Part shown: one piece after another, positions 24,577 to 32,153 of the stretch | Layout of the letters: each line of letters starts with the position of its first letter | How positions within the stretch are numbered: position 1 is the stretch's first letter | Translations under genes and position numbers: made by a program | DNA from: a virus | IMG/VR virus record: IMGVR_UViG_3300032893_000016 | Location: 34,147-98,146 of that record | Reading direction: 5' to 3' (one strand) | DNA: 64,000 nucleotides | The notes under the pieces: model-generated | Database searches by the model: none | What the model was told of the DNA's origin: nothing | What the model saw: the letters and a program-made list of their open reading frames with translations, nothing else

Positions 24577-25703
24577 TAGACCAGCCGAGTTGACGCCAAA
24601 TAGGTGAACGTGCCAATCTGGAAGACGGCCGCCTTGTCGGTCAGCATCATCTTCATGGGATCATCCTTCTTTTTCTTATCGGCATCCTCATCGGGATTGC
24701 TGACGGGCAACACCCGCTTGATGATGGCGGGGTCAACGTTCACCCTGATATTGGGGTGCTTACCGAAGTCCATCCGATCGTCCAGCTCGCCGAGGCCGCT
24801 CTTGGTGTACAGGATGAGCTCCCCGTTCTTGACTTCCATTTCAAGGGTCTCGCCCGGGAGGCCGGCGAGCAGCACGAGCGCCCGCTCGATTGCATTGGGG
24901 AACTGGTCGGGCACTTTCTGGAAGCAGGGCTTGGCCAGCGTGTCATCCATGGTATCGAAGAATTTGTAGGGCTTGTTGACGTTGATCATGCGCCCGAAAA
25001 TGCGGACGCCGTCATCATTGATGGCGTTGACTTCGCTCTCGGAAACGAAAAGCTTGCCGCCCTTCTTGCAGAGCTTCCTGACCAGCTCGCAGAAGTCGGA
25101 GGGGATGCAAACGCGCTTCAGCTTGTAGCCGGAAGGCAGCTTGCCGCGCACTTCCGTAATGCTGGCGCTATCGGTCGTGTAGGCGTACAGATCATCCTTG
25201 TCGGGGATGAACGTGACGCCGAGCTGATCCTGAACCGAAGTGTCGCGGCCCGCCGACAGCATGACCGTTTCCAGCATGACAAGAAAATCATTGCCAATCG
25301 TCCGGGTGGGCTTGCCAGTGACTTCGGGCTGATCCCACACCGAGGCACTCAAGGGGAGCAGCCCGGCCTCCAGCTTGGCACCAGCGGCCTTCATCCGCAT
25401 CAGCGCCCCGTCCTCGCCCTCGACCTCTTCAAAGCTGACCGTGTCGGCCCCGCTGTGGGAAAGGAAGCCGGTGAGCAGCGCCCCATTCATGCCGCCCTTG
25501 AAAGGCGACTTGAAAGGTACCGTGATGCCGATCACATCATTGAAGGCCATCAGCGTGTCGCCGTTAAACCAGACGCACATCAGCGCCTCCAGCGGGCTCT
25601 TGGCCGCTACCGCGGGCGCGACCGTTTCAAGTGCCGCCAGCAAGTCCTTCCGGGGAAGTGTCTTGCCATCATTCGAAGTTGCTTTGCCGCCTCTGGCCAT
25701 CAT
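24576..25703 (-). CDS. Sliding clamp (DnaN/PCNA-like)
   Basis: About 375 residues from the ATG pair at 25703/25700, behind CAAGGG. Alternating beta strands through the whole length, acidic surface, and elements such as LMCVWFNGDTLMAFNDVIG and LGVTFIPDKDDLYAYTTDSA typical of beta-clamp domains. An Asp/Lys-rich loop near residue 345 is an insertion. Processivity factor for the polymerase just downstream. Confidence 0.8.
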   Translation of the reverse strand: MMARGGKATSNDGKTLPRKDLLAALETVAPAVAAKSPLEALMCVWFNGDTLMAFNDVIGITVPFKSPFKGGMNGALLTGFLSHSGADTVSFEEVEGEDGALMRMKAAGAKLEAGLLPLSASVWDQPEVTGKPTRTIGNDFLVMLETVMLSAGRDTSVQDQLGVTFIPDKDDLYAYTTDSASITEVRGKLPSGYKLKRVCIPSDFCELVRKLCKKGGKLFVSESEVNAINDDGVRIFGRMINVNKPYKFFDTMDDTLAKPCFQKVPDQFPNAIERALVLLAGLPGETLEMEVKNGELILYTKSGLGELDDRMDFGKHPNIRVNVDPAIIKRVLPVSNPDEDADKKKKDDPMKMMLTDKAAVFQIGTFTYLASTRLV

Positions 25704-25896
25704 CAAAACCCTTGCGTTGCTTTTTAGGCATACGCGCGAGCTTTTCGGGCCTGCGGTCAGCGGGAATGTCCAATGTACTCTTGACGGGGCTGTGCATATA
25801 GAAGTACGACAGAAGCCAAGCGTTGCCTCCGACACGACGAAGCAGCGGGCACCAAGTCTTCTCACCACGCATGGGAATGGCGTACACTACTCGCAC
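25669..25896 (-). CDS. DpdA-N-terminal-like small protein, copy 3
   Basis: 75 residues; MRVVYAIP, then WCPLLRRVGGNAWLLSYFYM, then a basic KKQRKGFDDGQRR end. It aligns with the two genes upstream (MxxxYA..., (R/W)L.SY.(F/Y)(M/I), K(R/F)GFD.G). The pattern resembles the N-terminal segment that usually precedes the LDSGAF motif in phage TGT-like proteins (from memory, not searched). Confidence 0.7.
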   Translation of the reverse strand: MRVVYAIPMRGEKTWCPLLRRVGGNAWLLSYFYMHSPVKSTLDIPADRRPEKLARMPKKQRKGFDDGQRRQSNFE

Positions 25897-26138
25897 GAGT
25901 CCTCCGTTTGCTTGGCGTGTGCAAGGATGGCCTTCACGCGACGTTTATCGTGGGTTGTGTTGCCCCATGTCCCGTTGAACTTCTTGGAGGGCGGGCGGAT
26001 GCCGGTGGCGGAAATGGCCGCCAGCCATTCAGGCTTCCATTCGTGGATGATATAGTGGTACGAATAAAGGCGCGGGCAATCCATTAGCGTCAGGATGCGC
26101 GAGCACCAATCATCGTTCCCAGCGTACAGGATGCGCAT
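25887..26138 (-). CDS. DpdA-N-terminal-like small protein, copy 2
   Basis: 83 residues; MRILYAGNDDWCSRILTLMD, then RLYSYHYIIHEW, then a basic region. Same plan as the flanking copies and in the same operon, with overlapping start and stop codons. Function unknown apart from the proposed link to DpdA. Confidence 0.7.
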   Translation of the reverse strand: MRILYAGNDDWCSRILTLMDCPRLYSYHYIIHEWKPEWLAAISATGIRPPSKKFNGTWGNTTHDKRRVKAILAHAKQTEDSCE

Positions 26139-26377
26139 TACTCAACCTGTCGGGCAGCCGCAAGAACGGCCAGCCTCCGCCGCCGCATGTACGATCCATT
26201 GTCAAAGCCGCGCCGTTTCTTGCCCGACACCTTCTTTTCACCATGCAGGTAATCCTTGAGGTCGGCCTTCTCGGTCACCATGAAATAGTAGGACAGCAGC
26301 CGCGGTAGATCGCCCAGCGCGTTCAGCACTTGGCGTTGATACTCCGCGGTGGGCCAAGTTGCGTACACAAGTTTCAA
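26138..26377 (-). CDS. DpdA-N-terminal-like small protein, copy 1
   Basis: 79 residues; MKLVYATWPTAEYQRQVLNA, then LPRLLSYYFMVTEK, then KKRRGFDNGSYMRRRR. The LLSYYFM strand is what one expects shortly before LDSGAF in single-chain phage TGT-like enzymes. Here DpdA starts directly at that motif, so this protein could supply the missing part. Confidence 0.72.
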   Translation of the reverse strand: MKLVYATWPTAEYQRQVLNALGDLPRLLSYYFMVTEKADLKDYLHGEKKVSGKKRRGFDNGSYMRRRRLAVLAAARQVE

Positions 26378-26381
26378 AAGA

Positions 26382-26624
26382 TTACTCGCATTTCAGGAAC
26401 ACCGATGCCAGATAACGGACCTCGGCAAACGGGAACAAAAGTCGCTGCCAATTCCTAGCCTGATTCTCGGAGAAGCAGAACACAGGCGACCCCTTAAAGA
26501 AGATGATACCCATGATGGGGTGAACCAGCCAGTACTTTTCCTTGATGTGAAGCACATGGCCTTCCGACGCAAACTGCGCATCGGGCAACGCCTTGTAAGA
26601 AACTCTCTGATCGTCAGCTTCCAT
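26382..26624 (-). CDS. Unknown 80-aa protein after dpdA
   Basis: Beta-rich, aromatic protein (HIKEKYWLVHPIMGIIFFKG). Overlaps the dpdA stop by 11 bases and precedes the three small paralogues. Not an obvious fourth copy. Function unknown. Confidence 0.6.
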   Translation of the reverse strand: MEADDQRVSYKALPDAQFASEGHVLHIKEKYWLVHPIMGIIFFKGSPVFCFSENQARNWQRLLFPFAEVRYLASVFLKCE

Positions 26625-27462
26625 GGGAAAGCTTCAGCCGGTGGCGGAACACATCTACGCCGGCGTGCTCCTCGAACTTCTTCATAAAGTAGACAATGGC
26701 GCGGGCACGAGCTTCATAATCGTGCGCGCAATCCAGCACCGTAACCCCCACCTCGTTTTCCAGCCAGTTGGATATCATGGCGCGTACCGACGGGCCCATC
26801 AAGAGGAAATGGTCGGAAGGGGTGCCCTTGTCACGATCGGTGGCGCTGATGGTGTGCTTGAGAGGCGCCTCCTTGTAATTGGGCTTTCCGTTCTTGAACT
26901 TGGGGATCAGGATTGATCCGTACGCGGCCGTCTGCGCCCATGACGTTGCGTCGCAGGTCGTCCAAGGGTAGCGGGCCATCAGAGGGAAGCTGCTCATAGC
27001 AAAGCCGTGGGTCTTGACCAGCGGCTTGCCCTTGTGATCGGTCAGATAGGTGAAGCAGGTATCCAGCCAACGCCGGGCCTCAGATGCGCCACACAGATTG
27101 GTCGCCGGGGAAAGGCCGATGTAGGGCTCTCTGTCCTGCAACATGCGCTCCAACCAGAACCAGCGCTCTCCGCGGTGGAACACAGGAATGGGGGAAAGCC
27201 CCGCCTTTTTCATCTTCTGCAGGTTCTGATAAGAGGCGCGGGCACCGGCTTCCGCATCGTCCGCGGTGCGCTTCTTATCCTTCTCGCCGGGAATCACATC
27301 CAGATTGACATAGGTATCAATGTACTGCAGGTTGTCTTTGATGTACTTTATGTAATCGTTCAGGTTGATCTCAGTCTTCTTCGTGAACGCGCTGAAAGCC
27401 CCTGAATCTAACATAATAAAGACTTTTTCCTTTTTGGGCTCTTCGAGCCTAACGCGTGTCAT
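26614..27462 (-). CDS. dpdA: DpdA-like 7-deazaguanine DNA transglycosylase
   Basis: 282 residues of the TGT superfamily. FIMLDSGAFSAFTKKTEINL at about 15-34 matches the LDSG(G/A)F active-site loop; YVNLDVIPGEKD follows; WTTCDATSWAQTAAYG near 170 fits the nucleophile-Asp segment. DpdA exchanges guanine in DNA for preQ0 or a derivative. It begins almost at the LDSGAF loop, without the usual upstream domain. Neighbours queC, folE and queD make the precursor. Confidence 0.85.
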   Translation of the reverse strand: MTRVRLEEPKKEKVFIMLDSGAFSAFTKKTEINLNDYIKYIKDNLQYIDTYVNLDVIPGEKDKKRTADDAEAGARASYQNLQKMKKAGLSPIPVFHRGERWFWLERMLQDREPYIGLSPATNLCGASEARRWLDTCFTYLTDHKGKPLVKTHGFAMSSFPLMARYPWTTCDATSWAQTAAYGSILIPKFKNGKPNYKEAPLKHTISATDRDKGTPSDHFLLMGPSVRAMISNWLENEVGVTVLDCAHDYEARARAIVYFMKKFEEHAGVDVFRHRLKLSHGS

Positions 27463-27907
27463 CAGATGCGTAGCTCCGAATATGGAGGCAGGGCACGTTC
27501 AACTCTTGGTACACCTTAATGACTTCGTGCATATCGTCAAAGGCCATCTCAATGAACCAGCCTTCTCTCCGCACCTTATGGACCATCCCCCGCTTAACCT
27601 CGGCCGTCGTTGTGCCCCAGTCGCCATTGGCGCGAGCCAAGATGCGGCTGCCATCAATCGGCACGTCATGCTTGTACAGCCAGTCCTGCATTTCAGGGAT
27701 GGACCCTTCATGCTTGCCGGTAAACAGAAACAACGGATGAACCTTGGCAAGATTGCGCGCCAGCTTCACCATCTGGTAAAGCGGCGGATCACGGTAGAAC
27801 TTCTCGTCCCACTCTTTCCACTCTTTCGCCTTGGCGTGGTGAATGCGATGGCTAGGGTCGGAAAGCGTGCCCTCCATGTCGAACACGTAGCAGGACGGTT
27901 TACCCAT
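27449..27907 (-). CDS. HAD-type phosphatase (PNK 3'-phosphatase-like)
   Basis: 152 residues. VFDMEGTLSD is HAD motif I with Glu in place of the usual second Asp; LFLFTGKHEG is motif II; IEMAFDDMHEVIKVY is motif IV. Overall it resembles the phosphatase half of phage polynucleotide kinases. The D-to-E change could alter activity. It lies between dpdA and queC with overlapping ends, so a role in the modification operon is possible. Confidence 0.75.
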   Translation of the reverse strand: MGKPSCYVFDMEGTLSDPSHRIHHAKAKEWKEWDEKFYRDPPLYQMVKLARNLAKVHPLFLFTGKHEGSIPEMQDWLYKHDVPIDGSRILARANGDWGTTTAEVKRGMVHKVRREGWFIEMAFDDMHEVIKVYQELNVPCLHIRSYASDDTR

Positions 27908-28665
27908 TACAAGTCAGCCCAAAGCTTTCGATGCTTTACAATTACGTACGGAACAATCTCCGCCTTGCGGTTTCCATCGTAATGAGTACCATGCTTCATT
28001 TCGGAAAGGATGGCAAGGTTGGCTTCAACCGAGAGCGGATCAACCTCGTAGGCCTCCGGGATGCCAAGCTGGCCAAAGACACCCCAGCGCCGGAAGCATG
28101 AAATGCAGTGACCGCAAGGCGTCGGCGTGTTGCTGAGGCACGAGTTCGTGTTATGGATTTCCTCCACCGACACGCCACGCTGCAACAAATACTCAACGAT
28201 CGACACCTTGTTCCAACCGCGGGCGGCCAGCGGAAACATGACCTCCAGGTTGGGCTTCATCGTCGTGTAGCTGAGGACCGTAGTCATCATATGACGGAAC
28301 GTGTTATTCTTATCAACCGCCTTGGCGTGGGTTTCACCCGCCAACGCCCCAATCCACAGCTCATCGGGCAAGGTCATGCAAGCCGCAAGCGCCGCCAGCG
28401 CCATGTTGCGACCCGGAATGTAAATATCGCCGGCGAGGCCCATGGTCTTGATCCCATCCTTGGTCTTGCCCAGCCAGTCGACGCGTCGGATATCAGTTTC
28501 GGGCGGGAGGGACCTGATCTCTTTCTCCAAGTAGGGCTGGCCAATGTCGAAGAAGATTGGATGAACTACGACCGGCTCAGCGCCAATGGGGATGTACCCT
28601 TTGCAAAGGTAATACATGGCCAAGCTATCGAGGCCACCCGAGTAAAGGATTGTCACCTTGGTCAT
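27907..28665 (-). CDS. queC: QueC, 7-cyano-7-deazaguanine (preQ0) synthase
   Basis: Start at 28665 overlaps the folE stop. N-terminal PP-loop KVTILYSGGLDSLAM; a GRNMALAALAA segment; a zinc site NSCLSNTPTPCGHCISCFRR (C-x7-C-x2-C-x2-C). QueC turns 7-carboxy-7-deazaguanine into preQ0 with ATP and ammonia. About 252 residues, close to bacterial QueC length. Confidence 0.92.
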   Translation of the reverse strand: MTKVTILYSGGLDSLAMYYLCKGYIPIGAEPVVVHPIFFDIGQPYLEKEIRSLPPETDIRRVDWLGKTKDGIKTMGLAGDIYIPGRNMALAALAACMTLPDELWIGALAGETHAKAVDKNNTFRHMMTTVLSYTTMKPNLEVMFPLAARGWNKVSIVEYLLQRGVSVEEIHNTNSCLSNTPTPCGHCISCFRRWGVFGQLGIPEAYEVDPLSVEANLAILSEMKHGTHYDGNRKAEIVPYVIVKHRKLWADL

Positions 28666-29237
28666 TTGTTGGCCTCCGCCGCCAGCGCCAGAAACTCCGA
28701 GCGAGCCTTGGCATCCTGGAACATTGCACCCCGAAAAGCTGTCGTGGTCGTCCACGTTCCTGCAATGCAGACACCCCGGCTTTCCATGCACCGGTGTCGA
28801 CAGCGCACAAGCACGCCCGCGCCCTTGGCGTCAAGATGCTTGAACAAAGCGTCGACTATCTGATTGGTCATCCGCTCCTGAACTTGCAAACGGTGGGCAA
28901 AAATATCCACCAGCCGCTTCAGTTTGGAAAGCCCCACGATCCCCTTCTCGCCGGGGATGTAGGCAATATGCGCCACCCCAAAGAACGGGGCCATATGATG
29001 CTCGCAGAAGCTATTGACCGGCAGGTTGGCCTGGAAGATCATTTCATCGTAATGATGACCGGCCTCTTCGAAGACCTTGAGGACGTCCTCCGGCTTCTGA
29101 TTGTAGCCGCTAAACCAATGCTTGAAGGCTTTAGCCACACGTACCGGCGTATCCTTTAAGCCCTCACGGTCGAAGTTGCCGGGCTCAATCTGCTCCAGCA
29201 TTGCCCTTACGGCCGCCTGAATTTCAACTTCACGCAC
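28662..29237 (-). CDS. folE: GTP cyclohydrolase I
   Basis: About 191 residues from the GTG at 29237, which overlaps the upstream stop. NSFCEHHMAPFFG and RCRHRCMESRGV carry the zinc-binding Cys/His residues and catalytic His; GLSKLKRLVDIFAHRLQVQE is the family core. It makes dihydroneopterin triphosphate from GTP, the first step towards preQ0. Its overlap with queC supports one pathway operon. Confidence 0.93.
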   Translation of the reverse strand: MREVEIQAAVRAMLEQIEPGNFDREGLKDTPVRVAKAFKHWFSGYNQKPEDVLKVFEEAGHHYDEMIFQANLPVNSFCEHHMAPFFGVAHIAYIPGEKGIVGLSKLKRLVDIFAHRLQVQERMTNQIVDALFKHLDAKGAGVLVRCRHRCMESRGVCIAGTWTTTTAFRGAMFQDAKARSEFLALAAEANK

Positions 29238-29826
29238 GGATAAACAGGCCCCAAATCTCAGCGTGCCCGGCACGCAACTCAACTGTCTCTACCGGACATA
29301 CGGAACTGAACCCATTAAGCTGCATAAAGTGTACTAACCAGCGCTCATCCCAAATCGTATAGTGGTACTCCCAAAAGGCCCATTCAGACTTCCGATGGGG
29401 CACGGCAATGAAGACAAGGCCATCGTTGGGGTCCAGCATGCTCCGCGCCGCCGCAATGGCAGCATAGGGATTGTAGACGTGCTCCAAAGAATGATTCAGC
29501 ACGACGAGGTCGAACTTCTCATCCTTGAACAAATGGCGCAGGTTGGGATCGGTCATATCCCAGCGCCGGATATCCAGGTTGAACGGATTGATACTGAAAT
29601 GAGTGTCGACGCCCGCCACCCGCCGCACAATGCCCGGGTTCATGGACCGAAGCTGGTTCAGGCAGGTGCCGTAGTCGCACCCCAACTCCAGCACGGACTT
29701 GGGCAGCCCAAAATTGTGCTCGAACAGACGATGTGCAAGCCAGTCCATGCCCTGCCGGGCATAGCTCTCAATCTCCCGCGACCGACCATCATCGTCATGG
29801 TTGTGGTGCGCTGTATGCTCCGGCAT
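29230..29826 (-). CDS. Class I SAM-dependent methyltransferase
   Basis: 198 residues. SVLELGCDYGTCLNQL is motif I (SAM-binding Gly-rich loop) and FDLVVLNHSLEHVYNP motif IV of small-molecule or cap-type methyltransferases; a poly-His-like leader (HTAHHNHDDD) precedes. Directly upstream of folE with an 8-base overlap, so it could act on the deazaguanine precursor or the modified base; it has no DNA-methylase DPPY/NPPY motif. Confidence 0.8.
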   Translation of the reverse strand: MPEHTAHHNHDDDGRSREIESYARQGMDWLAHRLFEHNFGLPKSVLELGCDYGTCLNQLRSMNPGIVRRVAGVDTHFSINPFNLDIRRWDMTDPNLRHLFKDEKFDLVVLNHSLEHVYNPYAAIAAARSMLDPNDGLVFIAVPHRKSEWAFWEYHYTIWDERWLVHFMQLNGFSSVCPVETVELRAGHAEIWGLFIRA

Positions 29827-29853
29827 GATTCCTCCTAGAAGGGCTGGACTAGC

Positions 29854-30519
29854 CTACTCGCCGTTGACGGCCTTGGCGATGTCCTTGGGGTTGACGTCGT
29901 TATCAGCCATGAACACCGCGACGTGCACGAACGCACCGCGGGCCTGCCGCAGCGTACCGACCGGCATGTCGATACCCTTGGCCTTGACCTTGTTGGCCAG
30001 CGCTTCGATGCTGTCGCCGGGCTTGGCCGCGATCAGCTTCCAGACGGCCTTGATCTTGCCGTCCTTCTTGGGCGGAGCGCCCTTCTTCTTCGCGGGAGCC
30101 TTCTCAGCGGGGGCCTTGTTGGCAGCGGGCTTCTTGCCTTTGCCCTTGCTTGCCGCCTGCTTCTTTTTTCCAGATGCCACGGTACTATCTTCCTTCTTGT
30201 CATCGCCGGCACCATCACCGGCATCAGGCGCAGCCGCTCCGGTACCATTGGTCGACTTGTCTTCGGACTCACTATCGTCCGAAGCCGCATCCGGGAACGG
30301 CAGGAACGGCTTCTTGTCCCGAAAGGGGATGATAAGCCCCGTCTCGGCAAATTGCTGTCCAGCAGATCCAAGGCTGGCCCAATCATCATCCGACGCTGCG
30401 GACAACCCCTTGGCTAACCTACCCAGGTACTCATCGCGGTCTTCACCCTTCTTGGGCGTGACCTTGGCCACCTCTTGGAACTGTTTTTCCAATGGTGACA
30501 CGGCCTTCTCTGTTGCCAT
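29854..30519 (-). CDS. Histone-H1-like protein with shared N-terminal module
   Basis: 221 residues in three parts: N-terminal helical module (KKGEDRDEYLGRLAKGLSAA, DWASL, AQQFAE-like), a disordered Lys/Ala/Pro-rich linker with KKK blocks (about 105-150), and a C-terminal helical domain (KIKAVWKLIAAKPGDSIEAL). The N-terminal module recurs at the end of the protein at 41540-41926. Basic linkers of this type bind DNA; a chromatin-like or regulatory role is inference. Confidence 0.7.
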   Translation of the reverse strand: MATEKAVSPLEKQFQEVAKVTPKKGEDRDEYLGRLAKGLSAASDDDWASLGSAGQQFAETGLIIPFRDKKPFLPFPDAASDDSESEDKSTNGTGAAAPDAGDGAGDDKKEDSTVASGKKKQAASKGKGKKPAANKAPAEKAPAKKKGAPPKKDGKIKAVWKLIAAKPGDSIEALANKVKAKGIDMPVGTLRQARGAFVHVAVFMADNDVNPKDIAKAVNGE

Positions 30520-30611
30520 TCTGGTAATCCTATGTTGAAACAGCGGCGGGTTGGCTGCCGTCGCTTATATCATACCTACGTGATTTAGTTCCTATTGGCA
30601 AGTACGCACCA

Positions 30612-31163
30612 TTAGGTACCAACGGCCGGGTACGCGGCGGCACAATTGGGAGTTTCCCACACAATGATCTGCCGGAGCCTTGCTTTTGTTGCGCTTCTCG
30701 CCTTAACACGCGGCTCCAACAAAAAATACCAATGTTTGGCAAGATTCTCAGCGGTGGGCGTAAAGTCAACTATGTACATCTTCAGATCACCCAGCCCCTT
30801 CGCCTCCACGGTCGATACTGCATCAGGCTCGCCACTAAACTTACGGTTGATCAACCATTTAACTGCATTATCAATCAGCTCAGGAATTGCACCACCAGCA
30901 ATCAGCATCGGCCGAAGCAAAGGATCATCGTACTTGAGAATGGTGCCATGATCACAAGGCTTGTCAATCTTGTCCATCATTTCCTCTTTGAGGAAACCGA
31001 AGTCAAGGAGCATGCCGGTCTGCTCGCCGGTGTCATGCAGCTCTTGGCCTTCACAAACAGCCTGTATCGTGTAACGGTGGCCATGCGGGTTCCGGCACTT
31101 GCTGCCATGATCCTGAATGCGATGACCGGCGTCGATGCCGATCTCTCGCGTGATGGTGAACAT
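30612..31163 (-). CDS. queD: QueD, 6-carboxytetrahydropterin synthase
   Basis: 183 residues. Zinc ligands H14, H27, H29 (AGHRIQDHGSKC, PHGHRYT) with nucleophile Cys23; GMLLDFGFLKEEM; CDHGTIL; TPTAENLAKHWYFLL; the end carries IIVWETPNC, the usual Glu-containing strand. Converts dihydroneopterin triphosphate to 6-carboxytetrahydropterin, the second pathway step. Confidence 0.92.
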   Translation of the reverse strand: MFTITREIGIDAGHRIQDHGSKCRNPHGHRYTIQAVCEGQELHDTGEQTGMLLDFGFLKEEMMDKIDKPCDHGTILKYDDPLLRPMLIAGGAIPELIDNAVKWLINRKFSGEPDAVSTVEAKGLGDLKMYIVDFTPTAENLAKHWYFLLEPRVKARSATKARLRQIIVWETPNCAAAYPAVGT

Positions 31164-31172
31164 GGGGGCTCC

Positions 31173-31907
31173 TTACTTCGTCTGGCTAATCATACTATCC
31201 GACGAAAGGACCTGATGTACGTCATGGCAGACGGACAGCAAAAACCCCTCCCACGTCGGGGGAGGGGGAGGCATTTGGCCGACGCCCATGAAGTGTGCCT
31301 TGAACATTGCCGCCAGATCAACCTTCTTGGGGTCGGCGGAAATGGCGCGGCAAAGCTTCTCATTTGTACTCTCGCGCAAACCGCGGCGGTCACGCCGGCA
31401 CGGCCTGTTGATTTGGCGTTGGCCAATGTCCGTCATGAAGATACGCATCAACTCACCAAGCTCAGCGGGCGCGGAGGCAATCTTCTGCATGATCGTGCCC
31501 AGCTCAGGCTCCATGGCCGTAAGGGGCACGTTCTCATAAAAGCGCTCTTCGGATTGATCGGCCCCCAACACCTGCGACACCGCCAACTCCAGAACACGGA
31601 CACGCGTCTTGGTCTTGTCCTTGTTGAGCATCGTCATTTCAGGGGTGCGCTGGTTGGAAAGGTCGTTAATATGATTGCTATACATCCGCTTGAAAAGACC
31701 CATCACGTGACGGGCATCGGTAATATCCGGATAACTTCTGCGGAGCTCCGCAAACTTTACGTACCCATCTTGGATCAAATCTTCCAACTGATAAAAGCTG
31801 GCCACCCGCCACAGATTGCGATGCGCGTAGGACACCATCCATCCGCGGATGCCGTTGTCCATGAGCGGGTCGGTCTTCTCGTTGTCAGTCTTTCCCCTTC
31901 GCGGCAT
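31173..31907 (-). CDS. Sigma-70-like factor (tentative late regulator)
   Basis: 244 residues. Residues about 25-90 resemble sigma region 2: RNLWRVASFYQLEDLIQDGY, then RYPDITDARHVMGLFKRMYS and NHINDLSNQR. A clear region 4 helix-turn-helix is not evident; the C-terminus is Pro-rich. Could redirect host RNA polymerase to phage promoters. Preceded by a structured 246-bp leader. Confidence 0.65.
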   Translation of the reverse strand: MPRRGKTDNEKTDPLMDNGIRGWMVSYAHRNLWRVASFYQLEDLIQDGYVKFAELRRSYPDITDARHVMGLFKRMYSNHINDLSNQRTPEMTMLNKDKTKTRVRVLELAVSQVLGADQSEERFYENVPLTAMEPELGTIMQKIASAPAELGELMRIFMTDIGQRQINRPCRRDRRGLRESTNEKLCRAISADPKKVDLAAMFKAHFMGVGQMPPPPPTWEGFLLSVCHDVHQVLSSDSMISQTK

Positions 31908-32153
31908 TTTCTTCTTATCCCGTCCCTAAAAAAGTCCAAGCCCCGACGAATATCAAAATATCACTGCCGAGCACCGTTGGCATCCCCCTCGGCAGCAAGG
32001 GACTTGTATGAGCAACCCATGTCCTCAGGAGGGATGGGGGCTGCACCATGCCGGGTGCGGTGTTCACCATTCTGAAAAGAAAATTGCCTCACCCTCAACA
32101 GGCGCGGCGGTCACCATCATATGCTTTTTGCTGGACGCGACGCAAGGGAAATC
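31908..32153 (-). promoter_or_regulatory. Structured leader of the sigma-like gene
   Basis: No gene. Four inverted repeats fill the gap: AAGTCC/GGACTT (31932-31937 with 32000-32005) enclosing CTGCCGAG/CTCGGCAG (31964-31971 with 31988-31995), a self-complementary CCCAT..CCTC/GAGG..ATGGG at about 32017-32038, and GCACC/GGTGC just after. Read on the minus strand, the outer stem ends in GGACTT followed by a T-run, like a terminator or riboswitch expression platform, about 20-25 bases before the start codon. Confidence 0.5.
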
